Made by a program: the position numbers and the translations under genes. From Gilliamella bombicola (lineage in GTDB: Bacteria; Pseudomonadota; Gammaproteobacteria; Enterobacterales; Orbaceae), in assembly GCF_900094945.1 (NCBI RefSeq), contig NZ_FMAQ01000001.1:348153-412152 (forward strand): a DNA stretch of 64,000 nt. Reading direction: 5' to 3'. This document shows, one piece after another, positions 12,036 to 20,236 of the stretch (positions within the stretch are counted from its first letter, which is position 1; each line of letters opens with the position of its first letter). A model generated the notes under the pieces. That model was not told where the DNA came from. It ran no database searches and saw only the letters and a list, made by a program, of their open reading frames with translations.

Positions 12036-13814
12036 TTAATAAATAATCATTTGTCCATCAACTTGGCGATCAGGCTGAACATTCATGGTTCTTAACACGC
12101 CACCCATAATGCGACTAAATACAGGAGCTGAAACTGAACCACCATAATATTGACCAGCTTTAGGGTTATCAATAACAACAACCAATGAATATTTTGGCCC
12201 TGTAGCTGGTGCGATACCTGCGGTATAAGCAAGATATTGATTAACATAGCGTCCGCCAGATAATTTCTTAGCTGTACCAGTTTTTACACCTACACTATAG
12301 CTAGGAACAGATGCCTTGGTCCCACCACCAGTCACTGCAACCGCTTCCATTAATTGAACTACTGTTTTAGCTATTTTTTCTTCTACAACTCGCTCACCTT
12401 TAACAGGTTCGGTCACTTTTAAAATAGAAACAGGGCGATAAACTCCATAACTACCAATAGTTGCATAGGCCCTTGCTAATTGTAGAGGAGTCACGCTTAA
12501 CCCATATCCAAAAGCAAAAGTTGCCCGCTCAATATCTGCCCACTTTCGGGTTCTATCAGCCGCAATTGAACCACTAACTTCACCACCCAAACCAAGGCCT
12601 GTTGGTTGACCTAACCCAAAACGACTATAATATTCAACAAGCTCATTAGACTGCATTTGTAAGGCTAATTTACTCACACCTACATTACTTGATTTTTCTA
12701 AAATACCAGCCAAATTCAATGATTTTTGATACGATACATCTTTAATTTCATAACGATTTACTAAAAATGGTCTGGTATCAACAATAGTATTCAAATCCGC
12801 AATTTTTTTCTCTAAGGCTGCCATCACAACTAAAGGTTTAACTGTAGAACCTGGCTCAAATGCATCGGTAACAGCTCTATTTCTCAATAAACTATAATCA
12901 ATTGATGAACGATTATTTGGATTATAAGATGGACTGGTTGCCATCGCTAAAATCTCACCGGTATGCACATCTATTAAAACCGCAGTACCACTATCAGCCT
13001 TATTAAACTCAACTGCCTGACTTAGTTCACTATAAACTAAAGATTGTAAACGTTCATCAATACTTAAAGTTAAATCTGATGCTGTTTCACTTTCCGTTCG
13101 CTCTAATTCTTCAATAACACGGCCTACTCGGTCACGCCTAACTATTCTTTGCCCAGATTCTCCAATTAACCACTTATTGAAACTTTTTTCGATACCTTCA
13201 GACCCCTTTTCAGTGCCATTTTCATCAATATCTGTTAAACCAATTAATTGAGCTATATTTTCTGCCGCTGGGTAATAGCGTTTAGATGTTTTTGCAAATG
13301 ATATTCCCGGTAATTTCAGTTTTTTTAAATAGTCAGATATTGTTGGTGTTACTTGTTTAGACAAATAAACAAATCGCATTGATGGATTGCCTAGTTTTTG
13401 TTCTAATGTTGACATAGGGATATTTAACGTTTTAGCTAACCCTTGCCACCGAATATCATGTGCTTTAACACCACCTTTTTGTACCACAATTTTAGGATCC
13501 GCCCAAACATCAAACATCGGCACACTTACTGCTAATGCTCGACCATTACGATCGGTGATCATGGCTCTTGGTGCATCCATTTCTTGGTGACGAATAGAAC
13601 GCTTATTGCCTTCAGCAATAAGTTTATCAGGCTCAATAATTTGCAATAGTGCCATTCGAATAATAAGACAAATAATCGCAAAAATAATAAAACCATATAC
13701 AATGTAAAAACGATTCAGTGTAAAAAACTGTTTTTTACTATTCAGCTTATTGGCTTTATTTACCTTTACAATCTTTTTAACTTTATCTTTTTGATGTTTA
13801 GTGACAGGTTTCAT
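12036..13814 (-). CDS. ftsI: Penicillin-binding protein 3, septal transpeptidase FtsI
   Basis: Class B PBP that cross-links septal peptidoglycan. It has 592 residues (E. coli 588), with a short cytoplasmic tail, one membrane anchor (about residues 33-55), a PBP dimerisation domain, then the transpeptidase domain. The three active-site motifs are intact: STVK (in EPGSTVKPLVV), SSN (in EKSSNVGVS) and KTG (in GVKTGTAKK). The start ATG overlaps the ftsL stop by one base. Confidence 0.97.
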   Translation of the reverse strand: MKPVTKHQKDKVKKIVKVNKANKLNSKKQFFTLNRFYIVYGFIIFAIICLIIRMALLQIIEPDKLIAEGNKRSIRHQEMDAPRAMITDRNGRALAVSVPMFDVWADPKIVVQKGGVKAHDIRWQGLAKTLNIPMSTLEQKLGNPSMRFVYLSKQVTPTISDYLKKLKLPGISFAKTSKRYYPAAENIAQLIGLTDIDENGTEKGSEGIEKSFNKWLIGESGQRIVRRDRVGRVIEELERTESETASDLTLSIDERLQSLVYSELSQAVEFNKADSGTAVLIDVHTGEILAMATSPSYNPNNRSSIDYSLLRNRAVTDAFEPGSTVKPLVVMAALEKKIADLNTIVDTRPFLVNRYEIKDVSYQKSLNLAGILEKSSNVGVSKLALQMQSNELVEYYSRFGLGQPTGLGLGGEVSGSIAADRTRKWADIERATFAFGYGLSVTPLQLARAYATIGSYGVYRPVSILKVTEPVKGERVVEEKIAKTVVQLMEAVAVTGGGTKASVPSYSVGVKTGTAKKLSGGRYVNQYLAYTAGIAPATGPKYSLVVVIDNPKAGQYYGGSVSAPVFSRIMGGVLRTMNVQPDRQVDGQMIIY

Positions 13815-14197
13815 TATTTACTCTTTATCACAATAACTGTTTCATTTTGTGGTGTCACATAAGACATACCTAATTGGTTCTTAGCTTTTTCTTCAACACG
13901 CTTTGGATCAGCAAGTACATTTTCCTCAATAACCAAATTTCTCCATTCACTTTCTAAAACATCTTGTTCTAACAAAAGTTGCTCGCGTTCAAATAGCTGT
14001 TTACGAACCTGCTGCGTTGTTATTAATACAGCACCAGCAGAAATAATAATCATTACAAGTAATATCAATGAAATTTTTTGATGAGCAAATAAATCACCAA
14101 TAATTAAACCAAATAAACTCCTACTCGGTTTTTTTTGAGGATCTTTATCAATGTAGGTTTTATCTGGAAAAGTCTCATTATATTGGTTACTATTCAT
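13814..14197 (-). CDS. ftsL: Cell division protein FtsL
   Basis: Small bitopic divisome protein that forms a complex with FtsQ and FtsB. It has 127 residues with a single membrane segment at about residues 39-59, then a periplasmic leucine-rich coiled coil ([18 protein letters not shown]). It overlaps rsmH by 8 bp upstream and ftsI by 1 bp downstream, the usual tight coupling in this cluster. Confidence 0.94.
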   Translation of the reverse strand: MNSNQYNETFPDKTYIDKDPQKKPSRSLFGLIIGDLFAHQKISLILLVMIIISAGAVLITTQQVRKQLFEREQLLLEQDVLESEWRNLVIEENVLADPKRVEEKAKNQLGMSYVTPQNETVIVIKSK

Positions 14198-15125
14198 TTT
14201 TCCTTTCTGCCACCCTTAATATTGCACTTCGAGAACGTGGGTTATTATTAATTTCAATCGTATTTGGCTTAATTTTGCCAAGAGATCTGAATTTAGCACC
14301 ACCATATTGTTTAATTTGTTGTTCTGTCAGTGGTAATCGTTCAGGTAAATTCGGACCTTTACTCTGTTTACTAATAAATTGCTTTACAATTCTATCTTCT
14401 AGAGAATGAAAGCTAATAACAGCAAGCCTTCCATGATTGGCAAGAACAGATAAACTACTATTTAATACTTGCTCAACTTCTTCCAATTCGCTATTAATAT
14501 AAATACGAATAGCTTGAAAACTGCGTGTAGCGGGATGCTTGTTTTTATCTTTTCTTGGTGTTGCTTTTTCAATTAAATTAGCCAACTCCAATGTACGGGT
14601 GATTGGTGAAACTTTATTCTGTTCCACGATCGCTCGAGCAATGCGTTTGGCAAATTTCTCTTCACCGAATGTCTTTAATACCCATGTAATATTTTCTTCG
14701 TCACTGCTGAGTAACCATTCACTTGCTGTCAAACCTTTATGGTTATTCATCCTCATATCAAGCGGCCCATCACGCATAAAAGAAAATCCTCTTTCGGGAT
14801 CATCAAGTTGTGGTGATGAAACACCGAGGTCTAACAAAACACCATTAATTTTACCCAATAGCTCTAATTCACTAATATATTGATATATATTTGAAAACTC
14901 TCCACGAATAAAAGTAAATCTTGAATCCTCTATCTGCAAAGCGGCTTGCTCAGCAAGCTCATCACGATCAATAGCAATCAATCGTCCTTGTGCTCCAAGT
15001 TGTTCAAGTATTAAACGAGAATGACCTCCTCGCCCAAAAGTACCATCAACATAAATGCCATCTTTTTTTATATTTAATGCTTCTACAGCTTCGTTTAATA
15101 ATACTGTTGTATGTTGATAATCCAT
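14190..15125 (-). CDS. rsmH: 16S rRNA (cytosine1402-N4)-methyltransferase
   Basis: SAM-dependent methyltransferase (formerly MraW) that modifies C1402 in the decoding centre of 16S rRNA. It has 311 residues (E. coli 313). The SAM-binding loop [30 protein letters not shown] and the C-terminal [12 protein letters not shown] are diagnostic. It follows mraZ by 16 bp. Confidence 0.97.
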   Translation of the reverse strand: MDYQHTTVLLNEAVEALNIKKDGIYVDGTFGRGGHSRLILEQLGAQGRLIAIDRDELAEQAALQIEDSRFTFIRGEFSNIYQYISELELLGKINGVLLDLGVSSPQLDDPERGFSFMRDGPLDMRMNNHKGLTASEWLLSSDEENITWVLKTFGEEKFAKRIARAIVEQNKVSPITRTLELANLIEKATPRKDKNKHPATRSFQAIRIYINSELEEVEQVLNSSLSVLANHGRLAVISFHSLEDRIVKQFISKQSKGPNLPERLPLTEQQIKQYGGAKFRSLGKIKPNTIEINNNPRSRSAILRVAERKNE

Positions 15126-15141
15126 TAATCTTTTACTCTTA

Positions 15142-15588
15142 TTAAATAGTTAAACTTTTTAAATTATCTGATAAACTTTCAATATCTGTGGGTAACGCAG
15201 CAATATCGTCGCTTATTTGTTGATACCAAATTGTCTCATCCCAAATTTCAAATTTATTAGATTGACCAACAAACATTGTATTTTTTTCTAATTTTGCATA
15301 AGTACGTAATGTAGGTGGCAATAAAATTCGACCTGAATTGTCCATCAAACACTCAGTTGCATAACCCAATAACAATCGCTTAATTCTACGTTCAGCTTCT
15401 ACAATCGTTGATAATGTTGCAAGCTGTTGCTCAATACATTTCCATTCAGATAGAGAATAAAGCGTCAAACAAGAATGGTATAAACCAATTGTGCAAACAA
15501 TACCTTCAGATAAAGGTTCACGGTAACGAGTAGGAATTGCTAACCGTCCTTTATTATCTAAATTGACCGAAATTGCACCACTAAACAT
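15142..15588 (-). CDS. mraZ: Transcriptional regulator MraZ
   Basis: First gene of the dcw operon. It encodes a DNA-binding ring protein that autoregulates the cluster. It has 148 residues (E. coli 152) and two SpoVT/AbrB-like halves, each with its signature ([13 protein letters not shown] near residue 11, [13 protein letters not shown] near residue 82). Its presumed operator, four boxes at 10-bp intervals, lies about 70-100 bp upstream. Confidence 0.97.
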   Translation of the reverse strand: MFSGAISVNLDNKGRLAIPTRYREPLSEGIVCTIGLYHSCLTLYSLSEWKCIEQQLATLSTIVEAERRIKRLLLGYATECLMDNSGRILLPPTLRTYAKLEKNTMFVGQSNKFEIWDETIWYQQISDDIAALPTDIESLSDNLKSLTI

Positions 15589-15655
15589 AAAAGTACCATT
15601 ATTTATTAATTTTTCATTAGTTTTTAATCAATATAAATCAACGTGTTAATAAACA

Positions 15656-15690
15656 ACCCTATTTTTACCACTTAACCCCACTTTTTACCA
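15656..15690 (-). promoter_or_regulatory. MraZ operator: four boxes at 10-bp period
   Basis: Read on the minus strand, the boxes are TGGTA, TGGGG, TGGTA and AGGGT, starting exactly 10 bp apart (15690, 15680, 15670, 15660). Known MraZ operators are direct TGGGN repeats separated by 5 bp, in phase with the helix and upstream of mraZ. Two boxes here have T in place of the third G. Position and spacing make autoregulation by the adjacent MraZ very likely. Confidence 0.85.
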
Positions 15691-15739
15691 CAAAATTTTA
15701 TAAAATAATAGGTACTTGGTTAATTATTTATAAAAGATT

Positions 15740-15768
15740 GATATTTGTCCTAAAAATGAACAAATATC
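15740..15768. promoter_or_regulatory. Inverted repeat upstream of the mraZ boxes
   Basis: GATATTTGT (15740-15748) and ACAAATATC (15760-15768) form perfect 9-bp arms around an 11-bp spacer. There is no U-tract on either strand, so an operator or cruciform is more likely than a terminator. It lies about 50 bp upstream of the MraZ boxes, in the expected dcw promoter zone. The binding protein, if any, is unknown. Confidence 0.4.
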
Positions 15769-15801
15769 ACAAAAAATCATAGAGGGAAACATATTATAGT
15801 T

Positions 15802-15970
15802 AAAAAATTTAAAGGACAGTTTAAAACAACAATTGGTAAATTGTGCCTTAACCAATGCCTATCTTTTTATTGGCGAGTTAGCTAAACATTTTGGAGTAGG
15901 CGAAGCAACATTAGATGAGTGAATTAGCTAGTTTTTACGACACAAAAAATTATCTATATCAAAAAAATAT
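15802..15970 (+). pseudogene. Decayed HTH-protein relic (possibly phage terminase small subunit)
   Basis: A plus-strand reading frame beginning KKFKGQFKTTIGKLC (15802-15846) continues only after a +1 shift (near 15848) as LTNAYLFIGELAKHFGVGEATLDE, then meets TGA at 15920 where a Trp would be natural, and later TAG codons. The order KLC, then ELAKHFGVGEATLDEW, resembles the helix-turn-helix start of phage terminase small subunits. That family match is from memory and weak. What is certain is a frameshifted, stop-containing remnant next to an insertion sequence. Confidence 0.35.
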
Positions 15971-15972
15971 TA

Positions 15973-16854
15973 GGGGCTGTTGATCTTTGCTGTACATAAA
16001 TTGCTCAACAATACATTGGCAGCCACATTAACATAAATGCCAGTGATACCATACTGGCATAATTCCTTTCTAACTTATCGTATCTAGTTGATATTTGACG
16101 ATATTGCTTGATTCTAGCAAAGGCATTCTCGACTAAATGACGATAGCGATAAAGGCACCTATCTATACTGCTTTTATCTATATCCTTACCATAATTACGT
16201 TTAGCAATCACCGTTCGTCCGCTTTTTTGACGAACAAAGCACCAAAAAGGCTCGCTGTCATAACCTTTATCGGCTATCACTGTATTCACTTCATCGAGTT
16301 TTTCAACTAGGGTTTCTGCATAAGTGATATCATGTCGTTGTCCTTCAGATAGCTCAAAACAAATAGGCAAACCACCACTATCAACCGCAAGATGAATTTT
16401 AGTTGAATGACCACCACAGCTCTGACCTATTTGCTCGGAATGCTCCGTTGCAGCGCCTGTACTGTGTTGATGAGCCCTGATAATCGAGCCATCTAGGAAC
16501 ACCCATTCAAAATCCGCTAGTTGTGATAAATGTTTGAAAATATCAACTAATATTCCTTTTTTAGACCACAAATTAAATCGTCTATAGACGGTGCTCCATT
16601 CACCAAACTCTTCTGGCAAATCTCGCCAAGGAATACCGGTTCTCATTCGGAAAAGGAGCCCTTCAAACGTCATCCGATGCTCGGATTTATTATAAACTCG
16701 GCCGGTATTTTTCATTATTTGTAGTAGCTTTTCCCACCGTTTATCTGTTAGCATTGTTCTTGGCATGATGAATCGAGTTATGGTTGTTTTTTGCAGAATT
16801 ATTATAACTCACATCATGCCGTCTAAAAAATAATCACGAAAGATCAACACGCCC
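15973..16854 (-). mobile_element. IS5-family insertion sequence (882 bp, apparently complete)
   Basis: The terminal inverted repeats are GGGGCTGTTGATCTTT (left, 15973-15988) and GGGCGTGTTGATCTTT (right end read inward, 16854-16839). They differ at two of 16 positions. A TA dinucleotide flanks both ends (15971-15972 and 16855-16856), consistent with a TA target duplication. The element carries one transposase gene on the minus strand, and both ends and the open frame look intact, so it may still be mobile. It sits between the dcw promoter region and the AraC/P450/MFS cluster. Confidence 0.9.
16005..16766 (-). CDS. IS5-family DDE transposase
   Basis: 253-residue transposase filling the insertion sequence at 15973-16854. 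It has an N-terminal domain of DUF4096 type (MLTDKRWEKLL ... GIPWRDLPEEFGEWSTVYRRF), then an RNase-H-like DDE domain. Candidate catalytic residues are D in FLDGSIIRA, D in VIADKGYDS and E in HLVENAFARIKQYR. The frame is intact from ATG to stop, with no frameshift of the kind used by two-ORF IS427 relatives. Confidence 0.93.
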   Translation of the reverse strand: MPRTMLTDKRWEKLLQIMKNTGRVYNKSEHRMTFEGLLFRMRTGIPWRDLPEEFGEWSTVYRRFNLWSKKGILVDIFKHLSQLADFEWVFLDGSIIRAHQHSTGAATEHSEQIGQSCGGHSTKIHLAVDSGGLPICFELSEGQRHDITYAETLVEKLDEVNTVIADKGYDSEPFWCFVRQKSGRTVIAKRNYGKDIDKSSIDRCLYRYRHLVENAFARIKQYRQISTRYDKLERNYASMVSLAFMLMWLPMYC

Positions 16855-16881
16855 TAATTTATCATTAATATAATTATCATT

Positions 16882-17703
16882 TTAAATGATAGTGTCATTA
16901 AAGTTTCTCCATGGGCGGTTATTTCTCATCGCTTTTTGATAGTTACCTGGAGTTACCCCGAAATTTCGACGGAAAATAGCAATAAAACCACTAATATTAT
17001 CATAACCTAAATTTAAAGAAATTTCTGTGATAGGTCTGCCCGCAACAAGCAACTCTAAAGCTTTTAACATACGTAGTTTCTGTCGCCATTCTGTGAAATT
17101 AAATCCAGTTTCATTTGTAAATCGACGAGTTAATGAGCGTCGAGAAATCCCAGCCCAAACGCTCCATTCATTAATGTTTCTATCATCACTAGGATTATTA
17201 GACAAAGCTAAAGCAATTTTTAACAAACGAATATCTTTTGGCATTGGGAGTGCTATATCAACTTGAGGTATTATACTAATCTCGTCGACAATCACTGCCA
17301 TCAATCGCTTATGCTCGGGTTGCAATTCTGAATTATTCCATGTCATGGTTCGGGTAATTGCTTCACGCAATAGAGTAGATAATTCTAGCATGCAGGATTT
17401 ATTCGGCAGATTATTACATTCGCTTTTTTGTATATAGATACTCCATCCGTAGAATGGCCCATGTGATCCGAGAAGAGAATGCTGTGTATCTGGAGGTATC
17501 CATATACCATGAGTTGCGGGTATTACCCATTGACTACTTTCCACTTCAATTGAAATTAAACCTTGTAATGTACCAGCTAGTTGTCCTCTCGAATGATGAT
17601 GACGTTCTGTTACTTTCACTGATGGGGATTTGAGTGATGCCGATATAATCATAGGTTCGCTATCAGAAGAAGCGACCTCTGGCGAAATGAGTGAAATATT
17701 CAT
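16882..17703 (-). CDS. AraC-family transcriptional regulator
   Basis: 273 residues. The N-terminal cupin-type sensor domain (RGQLAGTLQGLISIE ... GIWIPPDTQHSLL) is followed by a C-terminal double helix-turn-helix (residues about 175-265, SRRSLTRRFTNETGFNFTEWRQ and DNISGFIAIFRRNFGVTPGNY). It is transcribed away from the P450/MFS pair across a 250-bp gap, so it is the likely regulator of those genes. Cupin-AraC proteins often control adjacent MFS exporters, E. coli NimR/NimT being an example. The effector is unknown. Confidence 0.88.
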   Translation of the reverse strand: MNISLISPEVASSDSEPMIISASLKSPSVKVTERHHHSRGQLAGTLQGLISIEVESSQWVIPATHGIWIPPDTQHSLLGSHGPFYGWSIYIQKSECNNLPNKSCMLELSTLLREAITRTMTWNNSELQPEHKRLMAVIVDEISIIPQVDIALPMPKDIRLLKIALALSNNPSDDRNINEWSVWAGISRRSLTRRFTNETGFNFTEWRQKLRMLKALELLVAGRPITEISLNLGYDNISGFIAIFRRNFGVTPGNYQKAMRNNRPWRNFNDTII

Positions 17704-17739
17704 TTATATGGCCTCTAAGTAATATTTTGTGGCTGGAAT

Positions 17740-17768
17740 TAGTTAGTAAATTTTTGTTTTACTAACTA
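17740..17768. promoter_or_regulatory. Perfect 11-bp inverted repeat upstream of the AraC regulator
   Basis: TAGTTAGTAAA (17740-17750) and TTTACTAACTA (17758-17768) are exact reverse complements around a 7-bp spacer. The repeat lies 37 bp upstream of the AraC start codon. It could be an operator in the divergent control region or a 5'-UTR hairpin. A related half-site, TAGTAACTA, occurs near 17908, close to the P450 start. Confidence 0.5.
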
Positions 17769-17956
17769 TCCTAAATTAGCCCAACTTAATTCAAATAAAA
17801 TAAATATAACTATATATATTAAAAATAAATTAGCAATAAATCATGAATGATTTAAAAAAATATTATTTAATATAAACAATTGAAATTATTAATGTTATAT
17901 ATATTTTTAGTAACTAGCTGTCTAGAAAGAGGTATAAAATGAAATGAAAGGAAAAC

Positions 17957-18619
17957 ATGTTTACTGAAGATATCGCACTATTTGCATCTGAAGAATTGGA
18001 AAAAGTGATATTGGATTTAATCGATGAACGTAAAAAGTGTGCTGGAGATGATATTATTTCTTTTATTATTCATAATAGTAATGAAAGTGAAATATTAAGT
18101 GATAGTGAGATAGTCGCGCTTTCATTAAACATTTTACTTGCAGCTTCAGAACCAGTTGATAAAGTTTTAGCAAATTGTATCTATCACTTTTATAGAAATG
18201 AATCTTATATTGATCTAGTTATCTCCAATGATTGCAGCACTAATAGTATCTTGCAGGAAAGCTTACGTATTACACCACCTGTTCATTTAATTCCACGCCA
18301 AGTCGAGGATGATAGTTGTGTTGAAGGTGTTAACTTAAAAAAAGGAGATTTAATATTTTCCTTAATACCATCAGCAAATAGAGATGAAAAATATTTTGAA
18401 CATCCAAACACATTCAATCCACGAAGAGAATTTAAGGGACATCTTTCATATGGAGTGGGAATTAATGCTTGTATTGGTGCTCAATTTACAAATATACAAT
18501 TAAATATCGCCCTTCAAAAATTAGTTTCAATACTTAAAAATTACAAAGAAATTACACCACCAACGTTCAGTGAAATATATACACTAGGCGCAACTCAATA
18601 TAATCTGGAAAGAGTTTAA
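17957..18619 (+). CDS. Half-length cytochrome P450 (C-terminal heme domain only)
   Basis: 220 residues corresponding to the C-terminal half of a bacterial P450 (normally about 400). It begins just before the I-helix. Visible motifs are LLAASEPVDK (I-helix, 61-70, without the usual acid-Thr pair), the ExxR motif E101-x-x-R104, and the heme loop YGVGINACIG with Cys172 as axial ligand. The substrate-recognition half (helices A-H) is missing. The start has a usable AAAGGA SD, and no decayed N-terminal half is visible upstream. The stop lies 1 bp before the MFS start. It is either a truncated, probably inactive remnant still being translated or a novel minimal heme protein. Confidence 0.8.
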   Translation: MFTEDIALFASEELEKVILDLIDERKKCAGDDIISFIIHNSNESEILSDSEIVALSLNILLAASEPVDKVLANCIYHFYRNESYIDLVISNDCSTNSILQESLRITPPVHLIPRQVEDDSCVEGVNLKKGDLIFSLIPSANRDEKYFEHPNTFNPRREFKGHLSYGVGINACIGAQFTNIQLNIALQKLVSILKNYKEITPPTFSEIYTLGATQYNLERV

Positions 18620-18620
18620 T

Positions 18621-19985
18621 ATGAAACAATCGATTGACCTGACAACCTCAGAAAGAAAGTTAGTGTTTGCTATGACACTATCTAGTATATTGCCATTATT
18701 AGATAGCAGTATTGTTAATGTTATTTTACCCTCAATTTCGAATGACATTAATGCCTCTTATGCTTATATGCAATGGGCTGTTACTATATATATGCTTGCT
18801 TGCGCAGCTGGCATATTACTATCACCTTATGTACATGAAAATTTTGGACTCAAGAAAGCATGGGTATGCTCAATTTTTGTCTTTCTTGTTGGTTCTATAT
18901 TAGTTGGATTTTCATATAATCTGGTTTCTTTAATCTTGTATAGATGTTTACAAGGTTTTGGTGCAGGAATTTTAATTCCTATTACTCAATCTACAATAGC
19001 AACTTATTTTGGTAAGGAAAGACTAAAGCCGGTTATGGCATTGATTGCTATTCCGTCAGTCTTTGCCCCTGCACTAGGGCCAATTTTTGGAGCAATCATA
19101 TCAGAACAATTAAATTGGAGAATAGCTTTTTTTATCAACATACCTTTAGTACTTATGGCTTTTTTATTTGGTAGAACGACAATGCCTGATAATAAAACGT
19201 CTAAATACAATATGAATATTTATGTATTAATGACATTTTTAATTGCTTTAATAATATTTTTCATCTCTATTAAAAATATCACTTCTGGGCATTTTTTTGA
19301 TATTTTTAATATTATTATGCTAGTTTTAGGTATTGGTTTGATGATGGTTTCGCTTATTATTAATAACAAGTCAGACAGTAAACTGATCGATTTAAGTTCA
19401 TTTAGTTGTATTCAATATTCGTTCGCAATAATTATGGGATTTCTGACGTCACTTATCTTTTTTGGTTTCATGATTTTTTTTCCTTTAATACAAGCAATAA
19501 ATGATAATATATCTATTACATATATTGGTATGTTGCTAGCTCTACAAGGTGTAGGTGCCTGGTTGGCTAGAAAATTTATTTATAAATCTCTAAGTGAGAT
19601 AAATTCATTTCTAATTATTGGTGTAGGATTAATAATATCAGCAATAAGTATATTAATAATTCAAGTAGGTGGCAACGCCTTTGAAATTATCGGTTTTACT
19701 GTTCGAGGTTCCGGATTAGGCGTCGCCACGATTGCTGTTCTCTCTTCTCCATTTGAGTTCTGTGATAAAAATCAAATTAAGGATACGAGCGCTATCACGC
19801 GTGTTACACAGCAAATTGGTGGTGCATTTGGAGGCATATTATCAGGAATATTAATCAACCTCACTCAACATCAAATAATTTCAATAAACTGCGCTTATCA
19901 GGCAATGTTTTTTGTGTCTCTGGCTTTTGGTTTTCTAGCGGTTATTGTCTATATTTTCTTTGGCCGAGTGAATACAAGGATTTAG
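18621..19985 (+). CDS. MFS transporter, DHA2-type drug/metabolite exporter
   Basis: 454 residues with 12-14 hydrophobic segments. The N-terminal motif LDSSIVNVILPSI and the motif-C-like region AIPSVFAPALGPIFGA are typical of the EmrB/QacA (DHA2) drug:H+ antiporters. It starts 1 bp after the P450 fragment, so the two are almost certainly co-transcribed. A strong terminator follows. The substrate cannot be deduced. With the AraC regulator this forms a small export/detoxification module. Confidence 0.88.
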   Translation: MKQSIDLTTSERKLVFAMTLSSILPLLDSSIVNVILPSISNDINASYAYMQWAVTIYMLACAAGILLSPYVHENFGLKKAWVCSIFVFLVGSILVGFSYNLVSLILYRCLQGFGAGILIPITQSTIATYFGKERLKPVMALIAIPSVFAPALGPIFGAIISEQLNWRIAFFINIPLVLMAFLFGRTTMPDNKTSKYNMNIYVLMTFLIALIIFFISIKNITSGHFFDIFNIIMLVLGIGLMMVSLIINNKSDSKLIDLSSFSCIQYSFAIIMGFLTSLIFFGFMIFFPLIQAINDNISITYIGMLLALQGVGAWLARKFIYKSLSEINSFLIIGVGLIISAISILIIQVGGNAFEIIGFTVRGSGLGVATIAVLSSPFEFCDKNQIKDTSAITRVTQQIGGAFGGILSGILINLTQHQIISINCAYQAMFFVSLAFGFLAVIVYIFFGRVNTRI

Positions 19986-19994
19986 TATACAAAA

Positions 19995-20023
19995 AAACGG
20001 AACATGTGAGTTCCGTTTTTTTT
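19995..20023 (+). terminator. Rho-independent terminator after the MFS gene
   Basis: AAACGGAAC (19995-20003), loop ATGTGA, GTTCCGTTT (20010-20018), running into an eight-base T tract. It closes the P450-MFS transcription unit 10 bp after its stop codon. Confidence 0.93.
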
Positions 20024-20050
20024 CGCTTATTCAGCGATACTGCTAAGCCA

Positions 20051-20123
20051 CTTATTCAGTGTTGAACAATTGCATGTACTATAAAGAGTCTCAACCGCTG
20101 ACGCAGGTTTCAACTTGAATAAG
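20051..20123. repeat. Imperfect inverted repeat downstream of the MFS operon
   Basis: CTTATTCAGTGTTGAA (20051-20066) is mirrored by TTCAACTTGAATAAG (20109-20123) around 42 bp. A further copy of CTTATTCAG lies at about 20026. No gene overlaps it. It could be a small mobile-element remnant or an RNA stem. The rest of 20024-20236 shows nothing recognisable. Confidence 0.35.
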
Positions 20124-20236
20124 GTATTTTTTCTGTTTAAACTAATTTTCTAAACCACTTACACTGTGCTTTGGAAGCAAAATTTATTGTAAAAATTCAT
20201 TACCGACGCAAGTTGGCAAACAAAACTGAAGAAAAT

